DNA of 64,000 nucleotides from NCBI RefSeq assembly GCF_021497885.1, contig NZ_CP046523.1:601501-665500 (forward strand). Direction: 5' to 3'. The DNA is from Streptococcus oralis (GTDB lineage: Bacteria; Bacillota; Bacilli; Lactobacillales; Streptococcaceae). The number at the start of each line of letters is the position of its first letter. Position 1 is the stretch's first letter. The position numbers and the translations under genes were made by a program. The notes under the pieces are model-generated. The model was not told where the DNA came from and searched no databases. It was given only the letters and a program-made list of their open reading frames with translations. Of this stretch, positions 26,940-35,982 are shown piece after piece.

Positions 26940-27707
26940 ATGAGTATTCGAGTAATTATTGCTGGATTTAAGGGAAAGATGGGCCAAGCTGCCTGTCAGA
27001 TGGTCTTGGCTGATCCAGACTTAGATTTAGTAGCAGTTTTGGATCCTTTTGAGTCTGATTCAGAATGGCAGGGTATTCCTGTCTTCAATGATAAGGCTGA
27101 CTTGGCTGGTTTTGAAGCGGATGTCTGGGTAGACTTTACCACACCAGCCGTAGCCTACGAAAATACACGATTTGCTCTTGAAAATGGCTTCGCTCCAGTA
27201 GTTGGAACAACTGGATTCACTAGTGAGGAAATTGCAGAACTAAAAGCATTTTCTCGTAAGCAAAATTTGGGTGGCTTGATTGCCCCTAACTTTGCCTTGG
27301 GAGCTGTCTTGCTCATGCAATTTGCGGCGCAGGCTGCCAAATATTTCCCAAATGTGGAGATTATCGAGCTCCATCATGACAAGAAAAAAGATGCTCCGAG
27401 TGGAACAGCCATTAAAACGGCTGAGTTGATGACGGAAGTTCGGGAATCAATCCAGCAAGGTGCGCCTGATGAGGAAGAATTGATTGCGGGTGCTCGTGGT
27501 GCTGACTTTGAAGGCATGCGCATCCATTCGGTCCGTCTACCAGGCTTGGTAGCTCATCAAGAAGTCATCTTTGGCAATCAGGGAGAAGGATTGACCCTCC
27601 GGCATGACTCCTATGATCGCAGCTCCTTCATGACAGGGGTGAATTTAGGAATCAAAGAAGTTGTCAAGCGTCATGAGCTTGTCTATGGATTAGAACACTT
27701 ATTATGA
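26940..27707 (+). CDS. dapB: 4-hydroxy-tetrahydrodipicolinate reductase
   Basis: NAD(P)H-dependent step of lysine/diaminopimelate synthesis. 255 residues; N-terminal dinucleotide fold GFKGKMGQA, the TTGF segment and the catalytic E(L/I)[13 protein letters not shown] block are present. Its stop overlaps the cca start by 4 nt. In this organism the product serves lysine synthesis, which also feeds the L-Lys-type peptidoglycan made through murE in this window. Confidence 0.96.
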   Translation: MSIRVIIAGFKGKMGQAACQMVLADPDLDLVAVLDPFESDSEWQGIPVFNDKADLAGFEADVWVDFTTPAVAYENTRFALENGFAPVVGTTGFTSEEIAELKAFSRKQNLGGLIAPNFALGAVLLMQFAAQAAKYFPNVEIIELHHDKKKDAPSGTAIKTAELMTEVRESIQQGAPDEEELIAGARGADFEGMRIHSVRLPGLVAHQEVIFGNQGEGLTLRHDSYDRSSFMTGVNLGIKEVVKRHELVYGLEHLL

Positions 27708-28903
27708 GATTAACACAAATGCCTTCTGAATTTCAGAAGGCTTTACCAGTACTAGAAAAAATTAAAGAAGCAGGCTTTGAGGCCTATTTTGTTGGGGGCT
27801 CTGTTCGAGATGCCCTCCTCAATCGTCCCATCCACGATGTGGATATTGCGACTTCTTCCTATCCAGAGGAAACCAAGCAGATCTTTCCGCGAACAGTCGA
27901 TATCGGAATTGAACATGGAACTATCTTGGTTTTAGATGGGGATGAGGAATATGAAGTGACGACCTTTCGGACCGAAGATGTCTATGTGGACTATCGCAGA
28001 CCCAGTGCGGTTTCCTTTGTGCGTTCGCTAGAAGAGGACCTCAAGCGTCGTGATTTCACAGTTAATGCCTTTGCCTTGGATGAGACAGGAGAAATCATTG
28101 ACTTATTCCATGGTTTAGAAGATTTGGAAAAACAAGTCTTGCGAGCAGTTGGAGTGGCTAGTGAGCGTTTCAACGAAGATGCTCTGCGCATTATGCGTGG
28201 CTTCCGCTTTCAGGCCAGTCTAGGTTTTGAACTTGAGCCAGAAACATTTGAGGCGATGAAGACTTTGACGCCGCTCTTGGAGAAGATTTCTGTGGAGCGC
28301 ACCTTCGTTGAGTTTGATAAACTCTTGCTGGCACCTTTTTGGCGAGTTGGTCTGTCTTCCATGATTGAGAGTCAAGCTTATAATTATCTCCCTGATATGG
28401 CAGACAGTCGAGATAAACTTCAAAAATTGTTTGATTTAGAGGCTGATTTCACCTTTGCCTCTTCTGAACAAGCCTGGGCGGCTCTTTTGTGGGCTTTGGA
28501 GATTAAAGATGCACAGCCATTTTTGAAACATTGGAAAACTTCACGCCAGTTTGCCAAGCAGGTTCAGGATTTGCTGACTATTTTGGCTTTGCGAGAAGAA
28601 GGAGAGCTGAGCAAGCGCGATTGTTACCGCTTTGACTTGGATTCCCTTCTACAAGCTGAAAGTCTTCGTCAGGCTCAAGGAAAAGAAGTCAACCCACAAG
28701 CAATCACAAAAACCTATCAGAGCTTAACCATTCATGATAAGAAAGAAATCCAGATCAACGGTGGTGTTTTAATCAAGGAATATGGTTATCAGCCAGGTCC
28801 AGCCTTGGGAGAGGTTTTAACAGAGATTGAGTTTGCCATTGTTGATGGAGAATTGGAAAATGACCGTCAAGCCATCCATGCTTACCTGAGGGAGAAAAAA
28901 TGA
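27704..28903 (+). CDS. cca: CCA-adding tRNA nucleotidyltransferase
   Basis: Adds or repairs the 3' CCA of tRNAs. 399 residues, class II enzyme. N-terminal GGSVRDALL and catalytic DVDIAT (DxD), followed by the RRDFTVNA and [12 protein letters not shown] blocks. Lies between dapB and an ABC-F gene with 4-nt overlaps on both sides. Confidence 0.96.
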   Translation: MRLTQMPSEFQKALPVLEKIKEAGFEAYFVGGSVRDALLNRPIHDVDIATSSYPEETKQIFPRTVDIGIEHGTILVLDGDEEYEVTTFRTEDVYVDYRRPSAVSFVRSLEEDLKRRDFTVNAFALDETGEIIDLFHGLEDLEKQVLRAVGVASERFNEDALRIMRGFRFQASLGFELEPETFEAMKTLTPLLEKISVERTFVEFDKLLLAPFWRVGLSSMIESQAYNYLPDMADSRDKLQKLFDLEADFTFASSEQAWAALLWALEIKDAQPFLKHWKTSRQFAKQVQDLLTILALREEGELSKRDCYRFDLDSLLQAESLRQAQGKEVNPQAITKTYQSLTIHDKKEIQINGGVLIKEYGYQPGPALGEVLTEIEFAIVDGELENDRQAIHAYLREKK

Positions 28904-30771
28904 GTGATTTTATTGTTGAAAAACTAAGCAAATCCGTTGGTGACAAGACAGTTTTTAAGGATATTTCTTTTATCATCCATGATTTGGATAGAATCGGTCT
29001 GATTGGTGTCAATGGAACGGGTAAGACTACCCTTTTAGATGTTCTTTCTGGAGTTTCAGGTTTTGATGGTGATGTCAGTCCATTTTTGGCTAAGAATGAT
29101 TATCAGATTGGCTATTTGACCCAGGATCCAGAATTCGATGATAGTAAGACGGTTTTGGATACGGTCCTATCTAGCGATCTCAAGGAAATCCAGTTGATTC
29201 GTGAGTATGAACTCCTCATGCTCAACTACAGCGAGGACAAGCAGGCTCGTTTGGAACGGGTTATGGCGGAAATGGACTCTCTCCAAGCTTGGGAAATTGA
29301 AAGCCAGGTCAAGACCGTTCTTAGCAAGTTAGGTATTCAGGACTTATCGACTCCAGTTGGCGAATTGTCAGGTGGTCTGAGAAGACGGGTTCAGTTGGCG
29401 CAAGTTCTCCTAGGAAACCACGACCTCTTGCTGCTGGACGAGCCAACTAACCACCTGGACATTGCGACCATTGAGTGGCTGACCCTTTTTTTGAAAAATT
29501 CCAAGAAAACCGTCCTTTTTATCACTCACGATCGTTATTTCCTAGATGCGCTGTCAACGCGGATTTTCGAGTTGGACCGAGCAGGCTTGACCGAGTATCA
29601 GGGAAATTATCAGGACTATGTTCGCCTCAAGGCGGAACAAGATGAGCGTGATGCAGCACTTCTCCACAAAAAGGAACAACTCTATAAGCAAGAATTAGCC
29701 TGGATGCGCAGACAACCGCAGGCGCGTGCAACCAAGCAGCAGGCTCGTATCAATCGTTTCCACGACTTGAAAAAGGAAATTTCAGGCGGCGTTGCTGAGA
29801 CAGACTTGACTATGAACTTTGAAACTAGCCGTATTGGTAAGAAGGTCATCGAGTTTAAAGATGTTTCCTTTGCTTATGAGAACAAGCCGATATTACAAAA
29901 TTTCAATCTCTTGGTGCAAGCAAAAGACCGTATCGGAATCGTTGGGGATAATGGTGTGGGGAAGTCAACTCTGCTTAATCTCATCGCAGGAAGTCTTGAG
30001 CCGACTAAAGGTCAAGTGATCATCGGTGAGACGGTTCGCATTGCCTATTTCTCTCAACAAATTGAAGGTTTAGACGAGAGCAAGCGCGTTATCAATTACC
30101 TGCAGGAAGTAGCAGAAGAGGTTAAGACTAGTGGTGGTTCTACGACTTCCATCGCTGAGTTGCTGGAGCAGTTCCTCTTCCCACGTTCGACGCATGGAAC
30201 CCTGATTGAGAAATTGTCTGGTGGCGAGAAAAAACGTCTTTATCTCCTCAAATTACTTTTGGAAAAACCAAATGTTCTTCTTTTGGACGAGCCGACAAAT
30301 GACCTAGACATTGCAACTTTGACAGTTTTGGAGAATTTCTTGCAGGGCTTTTCAGGGCCTGTATTGACAGTTAGCCACGACCGTTATTTTTTGGATAAGG
30401 TAGCGACCAAGATTCTCGCCTTTGAGAATGGCAACATCCGCCCTTTCTTTGGTCATTACACCGACTACCTTGATGAAAAAGCCTTTGAAACAGAGATGGC
30501 CAATCAAGTGCAAAAGGCCGAAAAAGAAAAAGTAGTCAAAGTCCGTGAAGACAAGAAACGCATGACCTACCAAGAAAAACAGGAGTGGGCAAGCATTGAA
30601 GGCGATATTGAAGCCTTGGAAAATCGTATCGCAGCCATTGAAGAAGAAATGCAGGCAAATGGCTCCGACTTTGGCAAACTGGCGACGCTTCAGAAAGAGC
30701 TAAACGAGAAAAATGAAGAACTCCTTGAAAAATACGAACGCTATGAATACCTAAGTGAGTTTGATAGTTAG
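28900..30771 (+). CDS. ABC-F family ATPase (Uup/YfmR-like)
   Basis: 623-residue soluble protein with two ABC domains and no membrane segment. Walker A motifs GVNGTGKT (first) and GDNGVGKS (second), signatures LSGGLRRR and LSGGEKKR, and a central linker rich in charged residues (about 240-300) that contacts the ribosomal E/P sites in relatives. The C-terminal coiled coil (about 545-620) points to the Uup/YfmR group rather than to antibiotic-resistance ABC-F proteins. Probably resolves stalled or misfolded translation states; not a transporter. Confidence 0.92.
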   Translation: MSDFIVEKLSKSVGDKTVFKDISFIIHDLDRIGLIGVNGTGKTTLLDVLSGVSGFDGDVSPFLAKNDYQIGYLTQDPEFDDSKTVLDTVLSSDLKEIQLIREYELLMLNYSEDKQARLERVMAEMDSLQAWEIESQVKTVLSKLGIQDLSTPVGELSGGLRRRVQLAQVLLGNHDLLLLDEPTNHLDIATIEWLTLFLKNSKKTVLFITHDRYFLDALSTRIFELDRAGLTEYQGNYQDYVRLKAEQDERDAALLHKKEQLYKQELAWMRRQPQARATKQQARINRFHDLKKEISGGVAETDLTMNFETSRIGKKVIEFKDVSFAYENKPILQNFNLLVQAKDRIGIVGDNGVGKSTLLNLIAGSLEPTKGQVIIGETVRIAYFSQQIEGLDESKRVINYLQEVAEEVKTSGGSTTSIAELLEQFLFPRSTHGTLIEKLSGGEKKRLYLLKLLLEKPNVLLLDEPTNDLDIATLTVLENFLQGFSGPVLTVSHDRYFLDKVATKILAFENGNIRPFFGHYTDYLDEKAFETEMANQVQKAEKEKVVKVREDKKRMTYQEKQEWASIEGDIEALENRIAAIEEEMQANGSDFGKLATLQKELNEKNEELLEKYERYEYLSEFDS

Positions 30772-30779
30772 AAGAATAG

Positions 30780-30810
30780 AAAAATCCCGTCGCAATGACA
30801 GGATTTTTCT
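30780..30810. terminator. Bidirectional terminator between ABC-F gene and mntE
   Basis: AAAAATCC-C-GTC pairs with GAC-A-GGATTTTT; T tract on the plus side, A tract on the minus side; the flanking genes converge. Confidence 0.88.
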
Positions 30811-31993
30811 ATTCTTTTTTTGTTTCCTGGTGAAAAATATTTTGCCAAGTCTCATGGCGACGCCAGATACTAGTGTGGACGATGCCATCTAGCTCATAGC
30901 AAATGAGTTTTGTTTTCTGACTGATGGAAGTGATCTGAATGTCCTTAATCGCAGCTTTAAGTTCTTTTTCGGCTCGATAAGCCTCTTTGTCCATCTGCTC
31001 CCCATCCTGACGAATATAGAGAAAGTCTTCAGCAAGGAGTTCTTCTAGCTGATTTCCTTGGTCAATCAATTGCTCACGCATGAGCAGTTTTTTATAGACA
31101 TTGTCTAAAATCTCGTCCTCAGGTATGGGAGCTGGTTCGATATGGACATCGGTATCAAATACCCCAAAACGTTCTTCCAGCATAGACTCGACTTGATCCG
31201 CAATCTCGTGACTTTCATAGACTGATAGGTCAGGATTCATCTCCAGGGTGATATCAAGGTAGATATTGCTACCGTAGGTACGCCCTCTTTGGGACTTGAC
31301 TTTACTAATCTTTGGAATTTCCATGATGGCCTTTTGGTAGTCTTCCAGTAGCCGGTCATCAAAACCATCTGAAAGACTGAAGGAAGATTCGATAAAGATA
31401 TCATAGGCTGTCTTTAAGATAAAGAAAGTGATGATGATAGCGACCAATTTATCTACGATCGGATAATTGAAACTGCTGGCTAGGATAGCAATGGAAGTCC
31501 CAAGCGAAGTCACAGCATCGGAAAGATTGTCCTTGGCAGCTGCCTTGAGAGCCTTGGATTTGGATTTCTTACTGAGGCGAGTATTATAGAGATAAACGGC
31601 AAACATGACCGCTGCCGAAATGATTCCCAGAGTTGCGCCCAGAGGATCAATGACCGTTTCTTCCCGACTGAGAATTTTTTGAATGGTGTCCCGAAGAACA
31701 TCAAAACCAACATAGAACATGATGATGGAAGTAATCAAACTAGCCAAATCTTCAATCTTCCAGTGACCAAAGCGATGATCACGGTCTGCAGGTTGGCGAG
31801 CCATCCGAATCCCGATCAAGAGTGCTATATTTCCGATAATATCGGATACGTTGTTAAAACCATCTGCCACCAAACTGGAAGAATGCAGGAGGTGACCAGT
31901 TGCCAATTTTGCCGCAGACAAGAGGAGGTAGGTTGAAATACTGATAATGGCTCCACGTTCTGCCAATTTGAGATTTGACATGGATTGGTTCAT
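30809..31993 (-). CDS. mntE: Cation diffusion facilitator, manganese exporter MntE
   Basis: 394-residue CDF protein with six membrane helices and a long cytoplasmic C-terminal domain. Metal-site residues are visible as DGFNNVSD (44-51) in helix 2 and DxxxD (Asp155, Asp159) in helix 5. In pneumococcus the orthologue exports Mn2+ and protects from manganese toxicity. Start ATG 31993 follows AAGGAAG. It is divergent from the island and from the Mn-riboswitch ATPase beyond it; in pneumococcus these two efflux genes are adjacent as far as I recall. Confidence 0.93.
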   Translation of the reverse strand: MNQSMSNLKLAERGAIISISTYLLLSAAKLATGHLLHSSSLVADGFNNVSDIIGNIALLIGIRMARQPADRDHRFGHWKIEDLASLITSIIMFYVGFDVLRDTIQKILSREETVIDPLGATLGIISAAVMFAVYLYNTRLSKKSKSKALKAAAKDNLSDAVTSLGTSIAILASSFNYPIVDKLVAIIITFFILKTAYDIFIESSFSLSDGFDDRLLEDYQKAIMEIPKISKVKSQRGRTYGSNIYLDITLEMNPDLSVYESHEIADQVESMLEERFGVFDTDVHIEPAPIPEDEILDNVYKKLLMREQLIDQGNQLEELLAEDFLYIRQDGEQMDKEAYRAEKELKAAIKDIQITSISQKTKLICYELDGIVHTSIWRRHETWQNIFHQETKKE

Positions 31994-32026
31994 CGGGCTT
32001 CCTTTCTAGTCATATAGTATTCTACC

Positions 32027-32055
32027 ATTATACTGGTTTTCAAGGGAAAATTCAA
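32027..32055 (-). promoter_or_regulatory. mntE promoter
   Basis: Minus strand TTGAAT (32050-32055), 17-bp spacer, TATAAT (32027-32032). Start codon is 33 nt away. Confidence 0.8.
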
Positions 32056-32149
32056 ACGATATAGGCTTATAAGATTGGAGGTAAGCTAGTTTTTTAGAAG
32101 GAAATGTGGTAGAATTGAAGGGTAATATTTATTTGAAAGAGAGCTTGTA

Positions 32150-33760
32150 ATGATAAATAAAAATATGGTCAATAGGCTACTTAGCTTAAGTTTTTTATTT
32201 TTGCCATTTTTATTTTTTTATCTCTATATATCATTTAGAGGTTTTGAATATCCTGTTGTAGATGATATCATGGTGAACCAAACTATATTATCTGGGGAGA
32301 ATATGTTATTACCTTATATGGGAATTCTATTATCTTCAGGTTTAGCTTTACTACAACAAATTTTTACAAATTGGAATATTTATTTTTGTTTTTTAGTTAG
32401 TATTTATTGTATTAGTTTTGGCGTCTATGCTATCTTTTTTTATAAGAAAAAACTGTATCTTTTGCTTCCGATAGTGTTTTTAGCCCAATTGATACTTATT
32501 AAATATTTTTCTTTTTCCGTTATCGCATATTTATCAGCTACAGCAGCAACTTTTTTACTATTTGACAAAAGGTACATTTTTGGACTATCACTATTGTTCA
32601 TTGGTTTATCTATTCGACCTCAAATTATATCGAGCTTTGTTTTACTGTTATTCCCTTTTCTGCTTTTTGAGTGGATATCTTCTAAAAAAAGAAAAGAAGT
32701 TGTTTTATTATTTAGCGTCATTTTACTGATTTTTGCTTCCAATAAACTATATACACTAGGGAAAGCTGACGTACAAGAATATTTGACATGGAATACCCTA
32801 AGTACTAATTTGAGAGATTATCCTGCTATTGATTATCAAAGACATGCGAATGAATATGAAGCTTTGGGAGTAAGTGAGAATGATTTGAATGTTTCAACCT
32901 ACTGGTTATTTGCTGAAAAAAAAGCCCTTAGCAATACTCTTTTAACAAACATCCAGTCTGTTCGTTCCCTTTCAGAGAAATACTCGTTTAATCTGCCTCA
33001 GATGATATCAGATTTTTTTAAGAATAGTATCCTGACAACCTTCTCTATAATACTGATTAGTTGGTTTTTGATTTTTAAGCCTACGAAGCTATACGGATGG
33101 TTTGTACCGATTTTCCCCTTACTTTTAATTGGAGCTCTCTTTGTTAGACAGAGGGTAGTAGAGCGCGTATATATCCCTCTAATAGTATGTTTCTTATTAG
33201 TATTTCTTTTTTATGCTCGATCATTTTATGAAAAAAGACGTTTATTTGATAAGAGGAAGGTATTCCTTAGCATACAAATAATGGGGATACTAGTAGGGGC
33301 AGCATGGATAAATCAGCTTGGACAAGAACTGTATTGGTTTCCCTATATTCAATCGTCAGTAGTCTCAGAGTACCAAAATCTTGTACAGAGGAATTCGGAT
33401 AAACTTATTGTTTTCGGTGGATATGGCACTTTGGTATCATCTCAGCCTACATTATCAACTTTTAAATTAAGAACCAATCAGTTAGTGACAAATACGACAA
33501 CATTAGGAAATTGGCAGACTTTTTCTCCACATTATTATCAACAAATGAGGAGATACGGAGTTGAAGAACCTGATAATCTGTTGTCTTCTGCAATCAACAA
33601 TCAGAATATTCTCTTCTTTTGGTCCACTTCCTCAGGGAATATGGATAGTGTTAAAAAAATCATGAAAGAACATTATCAGAAGGATGTTTACTTTGAGGAG
33701 GTTGAATCTGTAACTTCAGATATGAGCGTTTATCGATTAAAATTAGGAACAGGAGGATAG
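32150..33760 (+). CDS. Polytopic membrane protein, probable GT-C-type glycosyltransferase
   Basis: 536 residues with about twelve hydrophobic helices and a C-terminal extracytoplasmic domain of roughly 130 residues. I do not recognise a named family. The first outer loop carries an acidic EYPVVDD (about residues 33-39), the place where GT-C glycosyltransferases that use polyprenyl-phosphate sugars have their catalytic acid residue. It is first of a three-gene unit with an acyltransferase and a GtrB-like gene, which fits a GtrC/GtrS-like role: transferring the sugar onto a surface polymer outside the membrane. Codon use is markedly AT-rich compared with neighbours. Promoter: TGG-TAGAAT at 32107-32115. 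Function is inference. Confidence 0.7.
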   Translation: MINKNMVNRLLSLSFLFLPFLFFYLYISFRGFEYPVVDDIMVNQTILSGENMLLPYMGILLSSGLALLQQIFTNWNIYFCFLVSIYCISFGVYAIFFYKKKLYLLLPIVFLAQLILIKYFSFSVIAYLSATAATFLLFDKRYIFGLSLLFIGLSIRPQIISSFVLLLFPFLLFEWISSKKRKEVVLLFSVILLIFASNKLYTLGKADVQEYLTWNTLSTNLRDYPAIDYQRHANEYEALGVSENDLNVSTYWLFAEKKALSNTLLTNIQSVRSLSEKYSFNLPQMISDFFKNSILTTFSIILISWFLIFKPTKLYGWFVPIFPLLLIGALFVRQRVVERVYIPLIVCFLLVFLFYARSFYEKRRLFDKRKVFLSIQIMGILVGAAWINQLGQELYWFPYIQSSVVSEYQNLVQRNSDKLIVFGGYGTLVSSQPTLSTFKLRTNQLVTNTTTLGNWQTFSPHYYQQMRRYGVEEPDNLLSSAINNQNILFFWSTSSGNMDSVKKIMKEHYQKDVYFEEVESVTSDMSVYRLKLGTGG

Positions 33761-33761
33761 T

Positions 33762-34793
33762 ATGAAGAATCGAATTGGTTACATAGATATGTCTAAAGGT
33801 TTAGCGATTATATTAGTTATCATTGGACATAGTAGCTTTGTTCCAAATAATGCTAAGTTGCTTCTCTATTCATTCCACATACCGTTGTTCTTTTTCTTAT
33901 CTGGTTTTACTTTGAATGTTAGAAAATACGAAACCTTCTCAGGCTATTGTTTAAATAAGGTAAAGAGTTTAGTTATTCCTTTTTTCTTGCTGAATAGTTT
34001 TGTTTTTCTGTTTCAACTTTTTGTCATGTACCCTGATCAAGTTCTGAGTTTCAATATTCTTCATTTTACAAAACAGTTACTGATTTCAGATCGTTTGCAT
34101 ATTTATTTTCAATTATGGTTTTTGAATGTGATGTTTTTGGCTCATGTTTTCAGTTATTTTATTTTAAAGAGAAAATGGAATTTGGCTCAGTGGATAATAA
34201 TAATCTTATCTCTCTTGGTTTTAGTCTATATCGGACAGAAGGTATATGAGAGGGAGTATTATTTAATTTGGAATATTGATTTAGTTCCTGTTGCTCTGAT
34301 TTTCATCTTGCTGGGAGTATGGACTAAGAATAATTTACATCAATTAGAAAAGTATTTTTCGATTTACTTTTTACCGATTGGACTTATTCTTACCAATTAT
34401 AGTAGTAAACTAAACTATCGAGTGAGTGGCCATCAAATTGTTGATTTGTATTATCAGCAAATTGGGAATCATTTCTTATTTTACTTGGCAGCTATTTCAG
34501 GAATTTGGAGTGTTCTTATATTTTTTAAAACAATTCCAGAGAGTTCCATTTTGAAATCAATCGGACAAAAAACGTTGATTTATTATGGAATACATTCGCC
34601 GATAGTTCTGGTGTTAGTAGAAAAATTAGTCAAAGAATTGTCTACTAAATATACTGGAATTTTTGTTAATCAATATATAATAACAGTTTTTGTAGCTTTA
34701 TTGACAATTTTGGGCTGCGAATTGATAGTCAGGGTGTTTAGAGGAACCAACTTTCCTTTTGGGATAAAAATATTAGGAGAAAAAGATGAGTAG
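33762..34793 (+). CDS. Acyltransferase family 3 (O-acetyltransferase-like) membrane protein
   Basis: 343 residues, about ten membrane helices. N-terminal AT3 signature: YIDMSKGLAIILVIIGHS with the conserved His, then FHIPLFFFLSGF. Proteins of this type move acetyl or other acyl groups through the membrane onto surface carbohydrates (OafA, WecH, Oac). It starts 1 nt after the preceding gene behind AGGAGGATAG and overlaps the next by 8 nt. No C-terminal SGNH domain. AT-rich like the whole unit. Likely decorates the glycan built by its neighbours. Confidence 0.88.
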   Translation: MKNRIGYIDMSKGLAIILVIIGHSSFVPNNAKLLLYSFHIPLFFFLSGFTLNVRKYETFSGYCLNKVKSLVIPFFLLNSFVFLFQLFVMYPDQVLSFNILHFTKQLLISDRLHIYFQLWFLNVMFLAHVFSYFILKRKWNLAQWIIIILSLLVLVYIGQKVYEREYYLIWNIDLVPVALIFILLGVWTKNNLHQLEKYFSIYFLPIGLILTNYSSKLNYRVSGHQIVDLYYQQIGNHFLFYLAAISGIWSVLIFFKTIPESSILKSIGQKTLIYYGIHSPIVLVLVEKLVKELSTKYTGIFVNQYIITVFVALLTILGCELIVRVFRGTNFPFGIKILGEKDE

Positions 34794-35772
34794 ACACAAG
34801 CCAATTTTATATATCGTTGTTCCATGTTACAACGAAGAACAAGTCTTACCACATACTAATCCAATGTTTGTTGAAAAAATTAAGCAACTAGTAAAGAAAG
34901 AAGAAATCCATCCCCATAGTAAAGTTATGTATGTCAATGATGGTAGTAAGGATCGGACTTGGGAACTGATAGAAACTTATGCTAAATCCATCCCTTTTGT
35001 AGTTGGTGTGTCACAAAGTCGTAACAGGGGTCATCAAAGTAGTGTCCTTGCAGGTATGTATGAGGCCATTCAGTTTGCTGATATTGTCATTACCATTGAT
35101 GCCGATGGACAAGATGATATCAATTGTATGGATAAAATGATTGAAGAATATAAAAGCGGTTCTGAAATTGTCTACGGTGTACGTGATAACCGTGATACGG
35201 ACTCTGCATTTAAACGAATTACAGCTGAAGGTTTTTATAAAGTGCTACGCCTATTTGGAGCAGAAGTTGTTTTTAATCATGCCGACTATCGATTGGTTTC
35301 TAAAAGATTCTTGAAGGAATTAGAAAAATTCACTGAAGTCAATCTTTTTCTTCGTGGTTTAATGCCTTTAGTTGGCTTTAAATATTCTTACGTTTCATAT
35401 AAGCGTCATGAACGAATTGCTGGTGAGAGCCATTATCCACTGTCTAAAATGCTTGGTTTGGCTATGGATGGCATTACTAGTTTATCAATAAAGCCGATTA
35501 GGTTGATTACAAGTCTTGGTGTTTTGACGTCACTCTTTAGTTTTCTATTGATTATTTGGGTTGTATGGAGTAAGTTTGCTGGTACAGTCGTGGCTGGCTG
35601 GGCGAGTACCTATGCAATAGTTAGCCTACTTGGTGGAGTTCAATTGATTAGTTTGGGCGTAATTGGTGAATATGTTGGAAAGATTTATCTGGAAACAAAA
35701 CGCCGTCCTAGATACATTATCAGTGAACGTACTTTTGATCCAGATAGTGTTTCATCGGATTTTAATTCTTGA
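34786..35772 (+). CDS. GtrB/DPM1-like polyprenyl-phosphate glycosyltransferase (GT2)
   Basis: 328 residues: GT-A domain with VVPCYNEEQV, NDGSKDRTW and the IDADGQDD metal motif, then two C-terminal membrane helices (about 240-262 and 275-300). This is the layout of enzymes that charge undecaprenyl phosphate with a single sugar. It is a distant paralogue of the galE-linked enzyme at 13111. It overlaps the acyltransferase gene by 8 nt. Its stop codon lies within the -35 box of the following Mn-riboswitch promoter, which marks the right edge of the island. No GtrA-type flippase is present in the unit. Confidence 0.9.
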   Translation: MSRHKPILYIVVPCYNEEQVLPHTNPMFVEKIKQLVKKEEIHPHSKVMYVNDGSKDRTWELIETYAKSIPFVVGVSQSRNRGHQSSVLAGMYEAIQFADIVITIDADGQDDINCMDKMIEEYKSGSEIVYGVRDNRDTDSAFKRITAEGFYKVLRLFGAEVVFNHADYRLVSKRFLKELEKFTEVNLFLRGLMPLVGFKYSYVSYKRHERIAGESHYPLSKMLGLAMDGITSLSIKPIRLITSLGVLTSLFSFLLIIWVVWSKFAGTVVAGWASTYAIVSLLGGVQLISLGVIGEYVGKIYLETKRRPRYIISERTFDPDSVSSDFNS

Positions 35773-35796
35773 AAATTGTTCAAATTTTGATATAAT
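35769..35796 (+). promoter_or_regulatory. mgtA promoter
   Basis: TTGAAA (35769-35774), 16-bp spacer, extended TGA-TATAAT (35791-35796). The -35 includes the stop codon of the upstream glycosyltransferase gene. Confidence 0.85.
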
Positions 35797-35802
35797 AGTA
35801 CT

Positions 35803-35930
35803 ACTCAAGGGAGTAGCTGGCAGAAACCTGTGATAGTGTCGTCATTCCGAATTGTATACTGAAAAGTATGTTTTCCGGCACTATCTTAAACAGCGAGACT
35901 TGTTATGATTAACAGGTCTCTTTTTGTTTG
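35803..35930 (+). ncRNA. yybP-ykoY manganese riboswitch
   Basis: The leader carries the family cores GGGAGTAGC (35809-35817) and GCGAGACTTG (35893-35902). P1 is CAAG (35806-35809) with CTTG (35899-35902); AGCTG (35815-35819) pairs towards CAGC (35891-35894). The 3' strand of P1 is also the left arm of a terminator, GAGACTTGTT (35895-35904) with AACAGGTCTC (35911-35920) plus T run. The two folds exclude each other, so Mn2+ binding should block termination and turn on mgtA. This class upstream of the pneumococcal Mn2+/Ca2+ ATPase is established; the pairing here is read directly. Confidence 0.93.
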
Positions 35931-35982
35931 TCATAAAACTAAAAGAGAACTTGTTTTGCACACAATGTCAAGGAGGAGACAC

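Noticed and set aside
28900..30771. Antibiotic-resistance ABC-F (Msr/Vga-like)
   Set aside because: The C-terminal coiled coil and housekeeping context with dapB and cca fit the Uup/YfmR group.
32150..35772. Prophage or integrative element as carrier of the glycan island
   Set aside because: No integrase, attachment repeats or mobility genes border the three genes; homologous replacement is more likely.
35905..35982. N-terminal extension of MgtA from ATG 35905
   Set aside because: That ATG is the loop of the riboswitch terminator and has no ribosome site; AAGGAGGAG precedes ATG 35983, which gives the normal protein length.
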